From CALDSL01 sp039810245 (GTDB lineage: Bacteria > Chloroflexota > Anaerolineae > Anaerolineales > Anaerolineaceae): DNA of 10,856 nt. The position numbers and the translations under genes were made by a program. The notes under the pieces are model-generated. The model saw only the letters and a list, made by a program, of their open reading frames with translations, was not told the DNA's origin and did no database searches. Numbering within the stretch: position 1 is the first letter of the stretch; each line of letters begins with the position of its first letter. This document shows, in pieces, positions 1 to 6,030 of the stretch. The stretch covers positions 1 through 10,856 of the forward strand of contig JBDHWQ010000042.1 in the NCBI GenBank assembly GCA_039810245.1. Direction: 5' to 3'.

Positions 1-1274
1 TTGCTGTCCGGGCTGAAGAAGCGCAGGGTGAAGGTGCGCTGTGGGGTGTGCCACTCCAGGAACATGGCCCCATCCGCTTCGTAGCGCTCGTTGATCATCG
101 AGCCGGTCACCAGCAGGCCGCCGGCATCACCGACCTTCACCATTTCCATCGCTTCGGGCGGGTAGCCGTCCCACACCGTGCGCGGGTCGCGGTCGGTTTG
201 GATGACGATCAGGCTGGTGCCTTTCGTGGCGCGCGTGCCGTCCCTCGGCTCGTAATACAGCACCACCAGGCGCATGGATGGGTCGTAGGCGGCGTGGATA
301 AAGGCGAATCCCTCTGGCAGGATGGCCGGCGCGAGCACATCGAAGCCGGCCTGCTCCTCGGCCTGAGCGATGCTCAGATTTTGCAGGTCCAGCCGCAAGG
401 GATAGTCCGGGAAAGCATCGCGTTTACCCATCGCCACTTCCACCATGGCCTGCATGTCGTCCGGTTCCAGGTAGGCCGGGCTGAAGGTTTCGTTGACCCA
501 GAATTCCAGCTCGAAGTAGAAGCCGTCCTGCTGCCAGCGGAAGCTGTGTACCGGCGCGCCGGCTTGCCACTGCTGCCGGTCCGCGCCCGCCGCGGTGAAC
601 CAGGATCCGTCCACCACTTCCACCGCCACGCCATCAATTTCCACCTGCGCTACTGCCGCGCTCTGGCCGATCACCTCGCCCGGCGGGGTGGGCTGCTGTG
701 AAAAGATGAACATCTCGCCCGATTGGTACGGGCGGTACTTGTATATTTGCTGCACCAACTGCTCGCCCGGCAGGTAGACCACATTTTCCAGGGCATAGCC
801 GGGGGGCGCGGCGGGCAGTGCGCGGATGGGGTAGGCCACCTGCGGCTGTACGGCCGCAATATCGGCGGTCCACACGCTCGCGTCCGGCCCCTGAGGAGCA
901 ATGGTCGGCAAGGGGGTTGTAGTGACCGTGACCACGGGCGTGCCGGCCGCTTCCAGCCCCACGTAGCGCGTCGGCGCGGTCGTGCTGGTTGGCGGGATGG
1001 CTTCAGTCGGCTGCCCCGCCGGCAGCGGCAGCGTCTCGCCGCCGGCGCGCTGGAAAAAGCGCAGCACGCCCTGCGCCGCCGCCTGCCCGGGCGGTGTCAG
1101 CAGGAACACCAGCGCCAGCAGCCCGGCCAGCAGCGCCAGCTCACCGGTCAGCGCGCGCCGCGCGCGCTGGCGCCGCATGCGGCTCTCCAGCGCCGGCCAG
1201 GGGTCATTTTTGGCCGGCATGCCGTCTTCGGCAAGCCTGCGGAGCATATCGCGTTTGCGTTCTTCACTGTCCAT
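1..1274 (-). CDS. Membrane protein paired with ECF sigma factor, DUF4367-like repeats (3' end cut by window)
   Basis: Read on the minus strand from an ATG at 1274, the frame stays open to the left edge, giving at least 424 residues with no stop. Residues 1-40 are charged and cytoplasmic-looking, 43-59 form one hydrophobic helix, and about 80-125 are a Pro/Thr-rich linker. The outside part carries two similar segments, the second starting near a motif AEEQAGFDVLAP followed by LPEGFAF, which resembles DUF4367-type domains. A GAGGAG ribosome site lies just upstream, and the start overlaps the end of the sigma gene by 11 bp, so the two are probably translationally coupled. By position it is probably the sigma factor's membrane regulator (anti-sigma or sensor), but I see no Cys/His zinc anti-sigma motif in the cytoplasmic part. 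Function is inferred from context only. Confidence 0.85.
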   Translation of the reverse strand, partial: MDSEERKRDMLRRLAEDGMPAKNDPWPALESRMRRQRARRALTGELALLAGLLALVFLLTPPGQAAAQGVLRFFQRAGGETLPLPAGQPTEAIPPTSTTAPTRYVGLEAAGTPVVTVTTTPLPTIAPQGPDASVWTADIAAVQPQVAYPIRALPAAPPGYALENVVYLPGEQLVQQIYKYRPYQSGEMFIFSQQPTPPGEVIGQSAAVAQVEIDGVAVEVVDGSWFTAAGADRQQWQAGAPVHSFRWQQDGFYFELEFWVNETFSPAYLEPDDMQAMVEVAMGKRDAFPDYPLRLDLQNLSIAQAEEQAGFDVLAPAILPEGFAFIHAAYDPSMRLVVLYYEPRDGTRATKGTSLIVIQTDRDPRTVWDGYPPEAMEMVKVGDAGGLLVTGSMINERYEADGAMFLEWHTPQRTFTLRFFSPDS

Positions 1275-1839
1275 CGCGTTTCTCCTCTTTGCGCGGCCCG
1301 CCCAGCCAGGCGCGCAGCCGTTCCCGCGCGCGGAACAGCCGCCCCTTCACCGTCGAAAGCGGCAGCCCCAGCGCGCCGGTCATTTCGGCTTCGCTCATCT
1401 CCAGGTAATAGCGCAGCACCAGCGCGGCGCGCTGATCGGGCGGCAGCCGCAGCAGCGCAGCACGCACCGCGCCGCGTTCCTCGCCGCGCAGAACCAGCTC
1501 TTCGGGTCCCGCGCCGGGGTCAACCAGCCAGCGCGCCAGCGTGGCGGCATCGCTGTCGTCCTCAGCCAGCGTAACAAAACGTTTTTGCTTTCCGGCTGCC
1601 TTCACCGCGTCGTTGACCACACTGCGCAGGAACCACGGGCCAAAGCGCTCACCGCGAAGCTGGTCGATGCGCTGCGCGGCGCGCAGAAAAGCGGTCTGAA
1701 CGATATCCTCCGCCTGGCCCGGGTCGCCCAGCACCAGGAACGCGGCGCGAGTTGCCTGCAGGTGGTAGCGATGTACCAGGAATTCCAGCCCCCGCAGGTC
1801 CCCCTGCCGCAGGAGCGTAATCGCCTGTCGTTCTTCCAT
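1264..1839 (-). CDS. ECF-type RNA polymerase sigma factor
   Basis: A protein of about 191 residues, the usual ECF size. Region 2 lies at roughly residues 15-65 (FLVHRYHLQATRAAF, then DPGQAEDIVQTAFLRA, the standard core-binding and -10 recognition segment). Region 4 is at roughly 125-180 (LPPDQRAALVLRYY, then an LPLSTVKGRLFRARERLR helix-turn-helix that reads the -35). The ATG at 1839 is chosen over an in-frame ATG at 1845, because AAAGGA sits 5 nt before the former and touches the latter. The gene ends inside the start of the membrane protein gene (11-bp overlap), a common ECF-plus-regulator arrangement. It would direct polymerase to a small regulon, probably including its own operon. The signal is unknown. 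Confidence 0.93.
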   Translation of the reverse strand: MEERQAITLLRQGDLRGLEFLVHRYHLQATRAAFLVLGDPGQAEDIVQTAFLRAAQRIDQLRGERFGPWFLRSVVNDAVKAAGKQKRFVTLAEDDSDAATLARWLVDPGAGPEELVLRGEERGAVRAALLRLPPDQRAALVLRYYLEMSEAEMTGALGLPLSTVKGRLFRARERLRAWLGGPRKEEKRDGQ

Positions 1840-1869
1840 GCGCATCCTTTCCGATGGCGTAGCCTCTAT

Positions 1870-1902
1870 GTATATGATCCGCTATACCATCCAAAGGTTC
1901 GC
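1870..1902 (-). promoter_or_regulatory. Possible ECF-type promoter of the sigma operon
   Basis: In the 74-nt gap between rnhA and the sigma gene, the minus strand reads GCGAACCTTTGG (1902-1891), which resembles the GAAC-type -35 element used by many ECF sigma factors. An AT-rich CATATACATA stretch follows at -10-like distance. This would fit self-activation of the operon. The match is short and no second copy exists in the window to support it. Confidence 0.25.
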
Positions 1903-1913
1903 AAGACTTTTTC

Positions 1914-2618
1914 CTATTCCCCCGCCGCGGCCTCGTAGCCCTTATCGGGTGGCAGGTTGGGCTGCTGCGCGGACTGCGTGGCGAGCTGGTCGCAGCGCTC
2001 ATTTTCGGGATGGCCGGTGTGGCCGCGCACCCATTCGAAGCGCACATCGTGGCGCGCGGCGGCGGCCAGCAGCCAGCCCCACAGGTCGGCATTAGGCACC
2101 GGCTGGCCGCGGTTAACCCAGCCGCGCTGCTGCCAGCGGCGCGCCGCGCCGCTGCCCAGCCCGTTGAGCAGATAACGCGAATCGGCCACCAGGGTCACGC
2201 GGCACGGCTCGTTCAGCGCTTCCAGCGCGGCGATACAGGCCATCAGTTCCATGCGGTTGTTGGTGGTGCGCCGGAAGCCGCCCGACAGCTCCTTGCGCCC
2301 GCCACTCGTCACCAGCACCGCGCCCCACCCGCCTGGCCCCGGGTTTCCAATGCAGCCGCCGTCGGTGTAGGCAGTGACCTGCGGCCAGCCGGCGCTTTCC
2401 GCGCCATGCGCGGATGGCAGCGGAGGCGCAAACAGCCCCAATTGCTCGTTCTTGGGCGCGGGCTGTTTGCCGGCCAGGAAGTCCTCGGCCTCGGCGCGAG
2501 TCGCAAAGCCGCGGTACTCCGCGCCCGCAAAGCTCGCCACCTGCGCGGACGCCTGGTCCCAGGTGGTGTAGATGCCCGGTTTCCGCCCGCGGCGCACGGC
2601 ATAGTACTTGGGTTTCAT
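1914..2618 (-). CDS. rnhA: Ribonuclease HI with N-terminal hybrid-binding domain
   Basis: A protein of 234 residues that cleaves the RNA strand of RNA-DNA hybrids (R-loops, primer remnants). Residues 4-49 (YYAVRRGRKPGIYTTW ... FATRAEAEDFL) match the caulimovirus-viroplasmin-like hybrid-binding domain found in eukaryotic RNase H1 and some bacterial enzymes. A short linker leads to the RNase H fold at about 80-216. The catalytic set is complete: D86 (TDGG), E124 (NNRMEL), D146 (ADSRYL), H200 (RGHTGHPEN) and D210. The protein ends in a Pro/Gly-rich tail. No Shine-Dalgarno is visible; instead a TAAAAT box lies 6 nt before the ATG, suggesting a leaderless mRNA. The next gene, the sigma factor, starts 74 nt downstream and has its own ribosome site. 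Confidence 0.95.
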   Translation of the reverse strand: MKPKYYAVRRGRKPGIYTTWDQASAQVASFAGAEYRGFATRAEAEDFLAGKQPAPKNEQLGLFAPPLPSAHGAESAGWPQVTAYTDGGCIGNPGPGGWGAVLVTSGGRKELSGGFRRTTNNRMELMACIAALEALNEPCRVTLVADSRYLLNGLGSGAARRWQQRGWVNRGQPVPNADLWGWLLAAAARHDVRFEWVRGHTGHPENERCDQLATQSAQQPNLPPDKGYEAAAGE

Positions 2619-2624
2619 GCTGTC

Positions 2625-2630
2625 ATTTTA
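2625..2630 (-). promoter_or_regulatory. -10 box for leaderless rnhA
   Basis: On the minus strand TAAAAT is followed by GACAGC and then the rnhA ATG. With a -10 box at this distance, transcription would start at or next to the A of the start codon. No convincing -35 hexamer is seen 16-18 nt upstream. Confidence 0.4.
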
Positions 2631-2706
2631 CCGGAAAAGGGGTCACACGCATGGAGCTTTGATCCAATTCGCCTGCCAGGGTATGGGTAAAGGAAAGCAT
2701 TTTTAT

Positions 2707-2788
2707 CACGAATGACGCGAATGGAACGAATTGCACGAATTGAGCTTAAAAATTTAAGAATAATTCGTGTAATTCGCCCTATTCGTGA
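2707..2788. repeat. Imperfect inverted repeat built of 9-bp CGAAT units
   Basis: CGAAT begins at 2709, 2718, 2727 and 2736, exactly 9 bp apart. The complement ATTCG begins at 2763, 2772 and 2781, again 9 bp apart. The arms meet at CTTAAA-AA-TTTAAG (2745-2758), and 2716-2787 can fold into one long hairpin with a few mismatches and G-T pairs. It is AT-rich, in contrast to its surroundings, and lies between the EamA transporter gene and rnhA. It may be a dispersed repeat or non-autonomous element, or a transcript structure. No coding potential is seen. Confidence 0.8.
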
Positions 2789-2810
2789 AAACAAAGTCCC
2801 CGGTGTTTTG

Positions 2811-2837
2811 CCCGCATCGTCCCGATGTCCTTACGGG
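2811..2837 (-). terminator. Bulged hairpin downstream of the EamA gene
   Basis: CCCG (2811-2814) pairs with CGGG (2834-2837), and CATCG (2815-2819) with CGATG (2823-2827) around a 3-nt loop. A 6-nt bulge sits on one side. It lies 59 nt past the transporter stop codon and has no clear U-run, so its role as terminator is only plausible. The rest of the 277-bp gap holds the CGAAT repeat and no gene. Confidence 0.3.
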
Positions 2838-2895
2838 AGGGATTTGTGATGAAACTGTCAGGTGGCTAAATTCGTACCATCCATGATAACGCTCT

Positions 2896-3345
2896 TTACT
2901 TCCGGTTAATCAGCACCAGCCCGATGACGCACAGCACCAGCCCGGCCACCTGCGCCAGCGACAGGCGCTCTTTGAACGCCAGCACGCCCACCGGCAGCAG
3001 CACCACCGTCACCGCGGCGTTGGTTACCAGCGCCGCCAGGCTGATATTCCACCCGGCGCGGTAGGCCAGCAGGAACGCCATTTCGATGCCCAGGATGGCC
3101 ACGCCCATGCCCACGCTGGCCCAGTTGAGCTGGCGCAGCGCTTCACCCAGGCCGACCTTGAGCGGGAAAAACGGCAGCAGCGCCAGCGCCAGGATCATGG
3201 CGGTGATGTAGGTGACGGTGATGCTGATCAGCGGATGCGCGGCCGGGGCCACCGAACGCGTGACAAGATGATAGACGACCGAGGAAAAGATGGCCAGCGC
3301 CATCGAGAAGGCATAGAGCATGGAGGGCACTCGCTTGGGCTGCAT
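2896..3345 (-). CDS. Half-size EamA/DMT-family membrane transporter
   Basis: A very hydrophobic protein of 149 residues with about five membrane helices (near residues 9-30, 36-58, 73-94, 99-121 and 127-146). The C-terminal part (ALVTNAAVTVVLLPVGVLAFKERLSLAQVAGLVLCVIGLVLI) has the typical EamA pattern with the FKE..s..q..G motif in the last loop. At 149 residues it is a single EamA unit, about half a full ten-helix transporter, so it would act as a dimer like small multidrug-resistance-type proteins. The substrate is not predictable. It begins 12 bp after the stop of the upstream gene, as third gene of an operon. The start has no strong ribosome site; an internal ATG at 3321 is an alternative. 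Confidence 0.8.
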   Translation of the reverse strand: MQPKRVPSMLYAFSMALAIFSSVVYHLVTRSVAPAAHPLISITVTYITAMILALALLPFFPLKVGLGEALRQLNWASVGMGVAILGIEMAFLLAYRAGWNISLAALVTNAAVTVVLLPVGVLAFKERLSLAQVAGLVLCVIGLVLINRK

Positions 3346-3357
3346 CGGATGGGAACG

Positions 3358-3771
3358 CTATTCGCCGGCGAACGGGACCGGGCGCGCCCAATCCAGGTTG
3401 GGGTAAACCGTGCGCCCGTCACGAGCGTCCACCTTGACCGAGACGGCGCTGCCGGGCTGGAGATAGGTCTGCATCACCGGGTCGACGAACCATTCCACCA
3501 CGCTGGTAAACGGTTCAGCTCCCGGCGGTTCCACCTTGAGCGTCAGGCGCACGTGCAAGCGCTCCCCGGCAGGGCTATCGTTCACCTGTCGCGCGCTGAC
3601 GATGGTGGCCGCGGCCGGCGCCGCGCCCTGCATACGCGCTTCTAGCGCCTCGCGCTCGTCCAGTGCCTTGTGGTAGGCGCGCACCTGGATGATGCGCAGC
3701 ACCACCGCCAGCACCAGCGGTATGGCGATCAGAAAGATCAGGAACAGCAGCGCCATCGAAAACAGGTCCAT
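3358..3771 (-). CDS. Small membrane-anchored protein with a beta-rich DUF3592-like domain
   Basis: 137 residues. Residues 3-28 form one hydrophobic helix (MALLFLIFLIAIPLVLAVVL) followed by a basic segment and a short helical, charged stretch. From about residue 50 a beta-rich domain runs to the end, with the pattern ATIVSARQV ... LTLKVEPP ... LQPGSAVSVKVD, resembling DUF3592-type domains. The frame is open further upstream to 3951, but that part is an antisense-like GC-rich extension over the dehydrogenase gene. The ATG at 3771 has GGGAG 9 nt ahead and starts 14 bp past the dehydrogenase stop. Function is unknown. It sits between an SDR and an EamA transporter in one transcript. Confidence 0.75.
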   Translation of the reverse strand: MDLFSMALLFLIFLIAIPLVLAVVLRIIQVRAYHKALDEREALEARMQGAAPAAATIVSARQVNDSPAGERLHVRLTLKVEPPGAEPFTSVVEWFVDPVMQTYLQPGSAVSVKVDARDGRTVYPNLDWARPVPFAGE

Positions 3772-3785
3772 CGAAAAGCACTCCC

Positions 3786-4673
3786 TTACCGTGTCATGAT
3801 AAAGCGCGAAACCCGCAGCACGATGGCGCGCGCGAACGGCAGGCGCAGCAGCAGCACAATGGCGCGGTTGACCGCGCCAGGCACGAACACCACCTCGCCG
3901 CTGCCCAGCGCGCGCAGCGACTGCTCCACCACCGCATCCGCCTGCATCCATAGAAAAGCCGGCAGGTTGGCGCGGCGCACTTCCGGCAGGGTGTTATGGA
4001 ACTCGGTGACGGTGAAGCCCGGGCACAGCGCCTGCACCTGCACGCCGGTCCCCTGCAGTTCGGCCGCCAGCGATTCGGCCAGGTTGTTGAGGAACACCTT
4101 GGATGCGGCGTAAATGGCATTGGCATGGATGGGCAGGAAAGCGGTCAGCGACGAAGTGAAGATCACGCCGCCGCGCCCGCGGGCCACCATGCCGGGCAGC
4201 GCGGCGCGGGTGAGCGCGACGCTGGCCTCGTCGTGCAGCCGCACCAGGGCTGCCAGCCGGTCGGCGTCCACCTGGTCAAAGCGGCCCACCAGCCCAAACC
4301 CGGCGTTGTTGACCAGCAAGTCGAACTGCCCGGCCTGGATGGCACGCTCCACCAGCCGCCGGTCCGCGTCCGCCGCGAGGTCGGCTGGAAGGGTATAAAC
4401 CGGCAGTCCGTAGCGCTCGTGCAGCTCAGCCGCCAGGCTTTCCAGCAGTTCGGCGCGCCGCGCCACCAGCGTCAGCTCGTAGCCGCGCGCGGCAAGCTGG
4501 CGAGCAAACGCCGCACCGATGCCGCTGGATGCGCCGGTGATCAACGCCCTGCCCGAGCGCTGCAGGTAACGCCCCTCGCGCAAACGGTAGCGCTGGCTCC
4601 ACAGGGCCATCAGCCCCGCGCCCAAGCCCAACCACAACAGCCTAGATGTGCGGTGAGATTGCGTTTCAGGCAT
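3786..4673 (-). CDS. Membrane-anchored short-chain dehydrogenase/reductase
   Basis: A protein of 295 residues. Residues 11-27 are a hydrophobic helix that probably tethers it to the membrane. The Rossmann domain follows with the NAD(P)-binding motif TGASSGIG (46-53), NNAG (122-125), catalytic S175, Y188 and K192 (YAASK), and PG at 218-219. R73-R74 after beta-2 favours NADPH. It belongs to the classical SDR family, close to the DltE/YqjQ-like group, acting on an unknown carbonyl or alcohol, perhaps lipid-like given the anchor and a hydrophobic C-terminal tail. Translation from a TTG at 4694 is possible, but the ATG at 4673 has GGGAGA about 8 nt upstream. It is the first gene of a three-gene operon. 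Confidence 0.9.
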   Translation of the reverse strand: MPETQSHRTSRLLWLGLGAGLMALWSQRYRLREGRYLQRSGRALITGASSGIGAAFARQLAARGYELTLVARRAELLESLAAELHERYGLPVYTLPADLAADADRRLVERAIQAGQFDLLVNNAGFGLVGRFDQVDADRLAALVRLHDEASVALTRAALPGMVARGRGGVIFTSSLTAFLPIHANAIYAASKVFLNNLAESLAAELQGTGVQVQALCPGFTVTEFHNTLPEVRRANLPAFLWMQADAVVEQSLRALGSGEVVFVPGAVNRAIVLLLRLPFARAIVLRVSRFIMTR

Positions 4674-4714
4674 GCGAAGTATCTCCCAATTCAAGGTTAC
4701 CAGTCCACGAAGGA

Positions 4715-4720
4715 ATTATA
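4715..4720 (-). promoter_or_regulatory. -10 box of the SDR operon promoter
   Basis: A perfect TATAAT on the minus strand, 41 nt upstream of the SDR start, predicting a leader of about 35 nt that contains the GGGAGA ribosome site. The -35 region is GC-rich and does not resemble TTGACA. Confidence 0.5.
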
Positions 4721-4762
4721 ACCCCGGCGCAATCCCGCCCGCGGCGCTTCCGTCATCATAAT

Positions 4763-4792
4763 CGTGACCACCCGAGACTCCGGGTGGTCACG
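4763..4792 (-). terminator. Perfect 12-bp hairpin, probable terminator
   Basis: CGTGACCACCCG (4763-4774) is perfectly complementary to CGGGTGGTCACG (4781-4792) around a 6-nt loop. It lies 14 bp past the stop of the membrane protein gene (4806) and just upstream of the SDR operon promoter, which suits transcription termination. There is no U-run after it, so termination may be inefficient or factor-assisted, or the site may have another role. Confidence 0.6.
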
Positions 4793-4805
4793 CTATCAAC
4801 TTCCC

Positions 4806-5864
4806 TTAGCGCGACAGCCAGCGCTGCAGCACAATCTGGACCAGCAGCAGCACCACCGGCAGAACGGCGGCGGATATGAACCCGGTGAGCGTGGCGGTGC
4901 GCCAGGGCAGCGTGGGGATATCATCCAGCCGCTTGCGCTCAAGATCCAGGCTAGCCAGCGCCTTATTGAGCGCGTCCATCTGCGCCAGGTCGCCCTCATC
5001 TAACTGCTGGTGCAGGCGCGCCAGCGCAGCTTCCACGCGGCGCTGGTGCTGCGCCAGCAAAGCGCGCTTTTCCAGCACCAGGTGGCGGTTGATCGCCCGC
5101 AGCGGCAGGGCGAACGCCGCCAGCGCAAACAGCAGCATCAGCACGGCAAAGACCAGCATCATCCCGGGCGCCAGCCGGAACGGGAACAACAGAAACGTCA
5201 CGCCCATCAGGACGATCCAGGCGATGCCGGTCTGCGCGGTCAGGCGTGAGAAAGCGTAAGCCGGGTCGAGAGCGAACAGATCGAAGCGCTTTACCTGCTT
5301 AACCGTGCGGTGGATGAGCGACAATTGGCGCAGCGAGTGGTAGTACACTACCCCGCCGGTGGAATAACAGATCACGCATTCGATCATATTGGCCAGCAAT
5401 GAGGCCGGAGTAAGCCCGGCCTGAAACAGGCTGTCCCAGTACAGGTAGGTACCCATCAGGGCCACCGCTGCCCATAGCAGGCCGGTAGCAATCGCTCCGC
5501 GCGGTGGCATGGTGGTGAACTCGGCTTTTAGCCGGGCAAACGCCTCATCGTCCAGTTGCAGCAGCGGCCGGAAAGCGGTCAGCACGGTGCGCGAGGTGTG
5601 GTTGAGGTAGGTCATGATCGCCATCGTCATCCACTGCCAGAACGGAAAGATGAACAGAATGCCGGTAAAGGCCGGCGCTATCATCCCGCTTTCGGCCCAG
5701 AAGATGGCGTGGTTGATCGCGCTTTGCAGCAAAAAAAGCGCCAGGTATATCAGCCAGTAGGGCAGCGGTTGGCGCTCTACAAAGCGCAGGAAACGGTCAA
5801 TATAACTGGGCGGGAAGACCCGGACGACGCCGGAAACAGGTTGAGCTTGCTCGATATGGCTCAT
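4806..5864 (-). CDS. Unrecognised multi-pass membrane protein with coiled-coil segment
   Basis: 352 residues. Hydrophobic helices are seen at about 34-56, 62-86, 124-144, 211-230, 232-256 and 322-348, with a weaker one near 150-172. Between the last two lies a charged helical stretch (about 265-315: LEKRALLAQHQRRVEAALARLHQQLDEGD) that looks like a coiled coil or a HAMP-like signalling linker. No kinase, cyclase or receiver domain follows it; the protein simply ends with the last helix. I cannot name the family. The ATG at 5864 has GAGGGG 8 nt upstream. It appears to be transcribed alone, between a promoter at 5973-6001 and the hairpin at 4763-4792. Confidence 0.8.
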   Translation of the reverse strand: MSHIEQAQPVSGVVRVFPPSYIDRFLRFVERQPLPYWLIYLALFLLQSAINHAIFWAESGMIAPAFTGILFIFPFWQWMTMAIMTYLNHTSRTVLTAFRPLLQLDDEAFARLKAEFTTMPPRGAIATGLLWAAVALMGTYLYWDSLFQAGLTPASLLANMIECVICYSTGGVVYYHSLRQLSLIHRTVKQVKRFDLFALDPAYAFSRLTAQTGIAWIVLMGVTFLLFPFRLAPGMMLVFAVLMLLFALAAFALPLRAINRHLVLEKRALLAQHQRRVEAALARLHQQLDEGDLAQMDALNKALASLDLERKRLDDIPTLPWRTATLTGFISAAVLPVVLLLVQIVLQRWLSR

Positions 5865-5972
5865 CGGTCGAACCCCTCGAATGCAACAGGCAGGGTAAAT
5901 GCAATATCGGGCTGCGAGGTTGAATCGACCGTGGCTGGCGACCCGCGCGATGGTTTGCAGTGGATTGATGTC

Positions 5973-6001
5973 GTTATAGCCACATTTCCATCACGATGCA
6001 A
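5973..6001 (-). promoter_or_regulatory. Sigma-70-like promoter of the lone membrane protein gene
   Basis: On the minus strand TTGCAT (6001-5996), a 17-nt spacer, then TATAAC (5978-5973). The -10 box matches consensus at 5 of 6 positions and spacing is ideal. It would give a leader of about 100 nt before the start at 5864. It lies directly after the terminator-like hairpin of the upstream operon. Confidence 0.55.
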
Positions 6002-6004
6002 TCG

Positions 6005-6028
6005 ATTGTCACATCTTTGTGGGACAAT
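6005..6028 (-). terminator. Terminator-like hairpin after the GT-C gene
   Basis: ATTGT-CACA (6005-6013) pairs with TGTG (6018-6021) and ACAAT (6024-6028), with a TCTT loop and a 2-nt bulge. It begins just past the stop codon at 6031. There is no U-run and the stem is modest. Confidence 0.4.
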
Positions 6029-6030
6029 CC

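Noticed and set aside
723..1938. Long plus-strand open frames of 283 and 318 residues opposite the sigma operon.
   Set aside because: They are Ala/Arg/Pro-rich shadows of GC-rich codons. The minus strand encodes clear sigma and membrane domains.
2707..2788. CRISPR array.
   Set aside because: The units are 9 bp, without spacers, and inverted about a centre.
3772..3951. N-terminal extension of the small beta-domain protein.
   Set aside because: It overlaps the SDR gene in another frame and is Ala/Arg/Gly-rich shadow sequence. The ATG at 3771 has a ribosome site.
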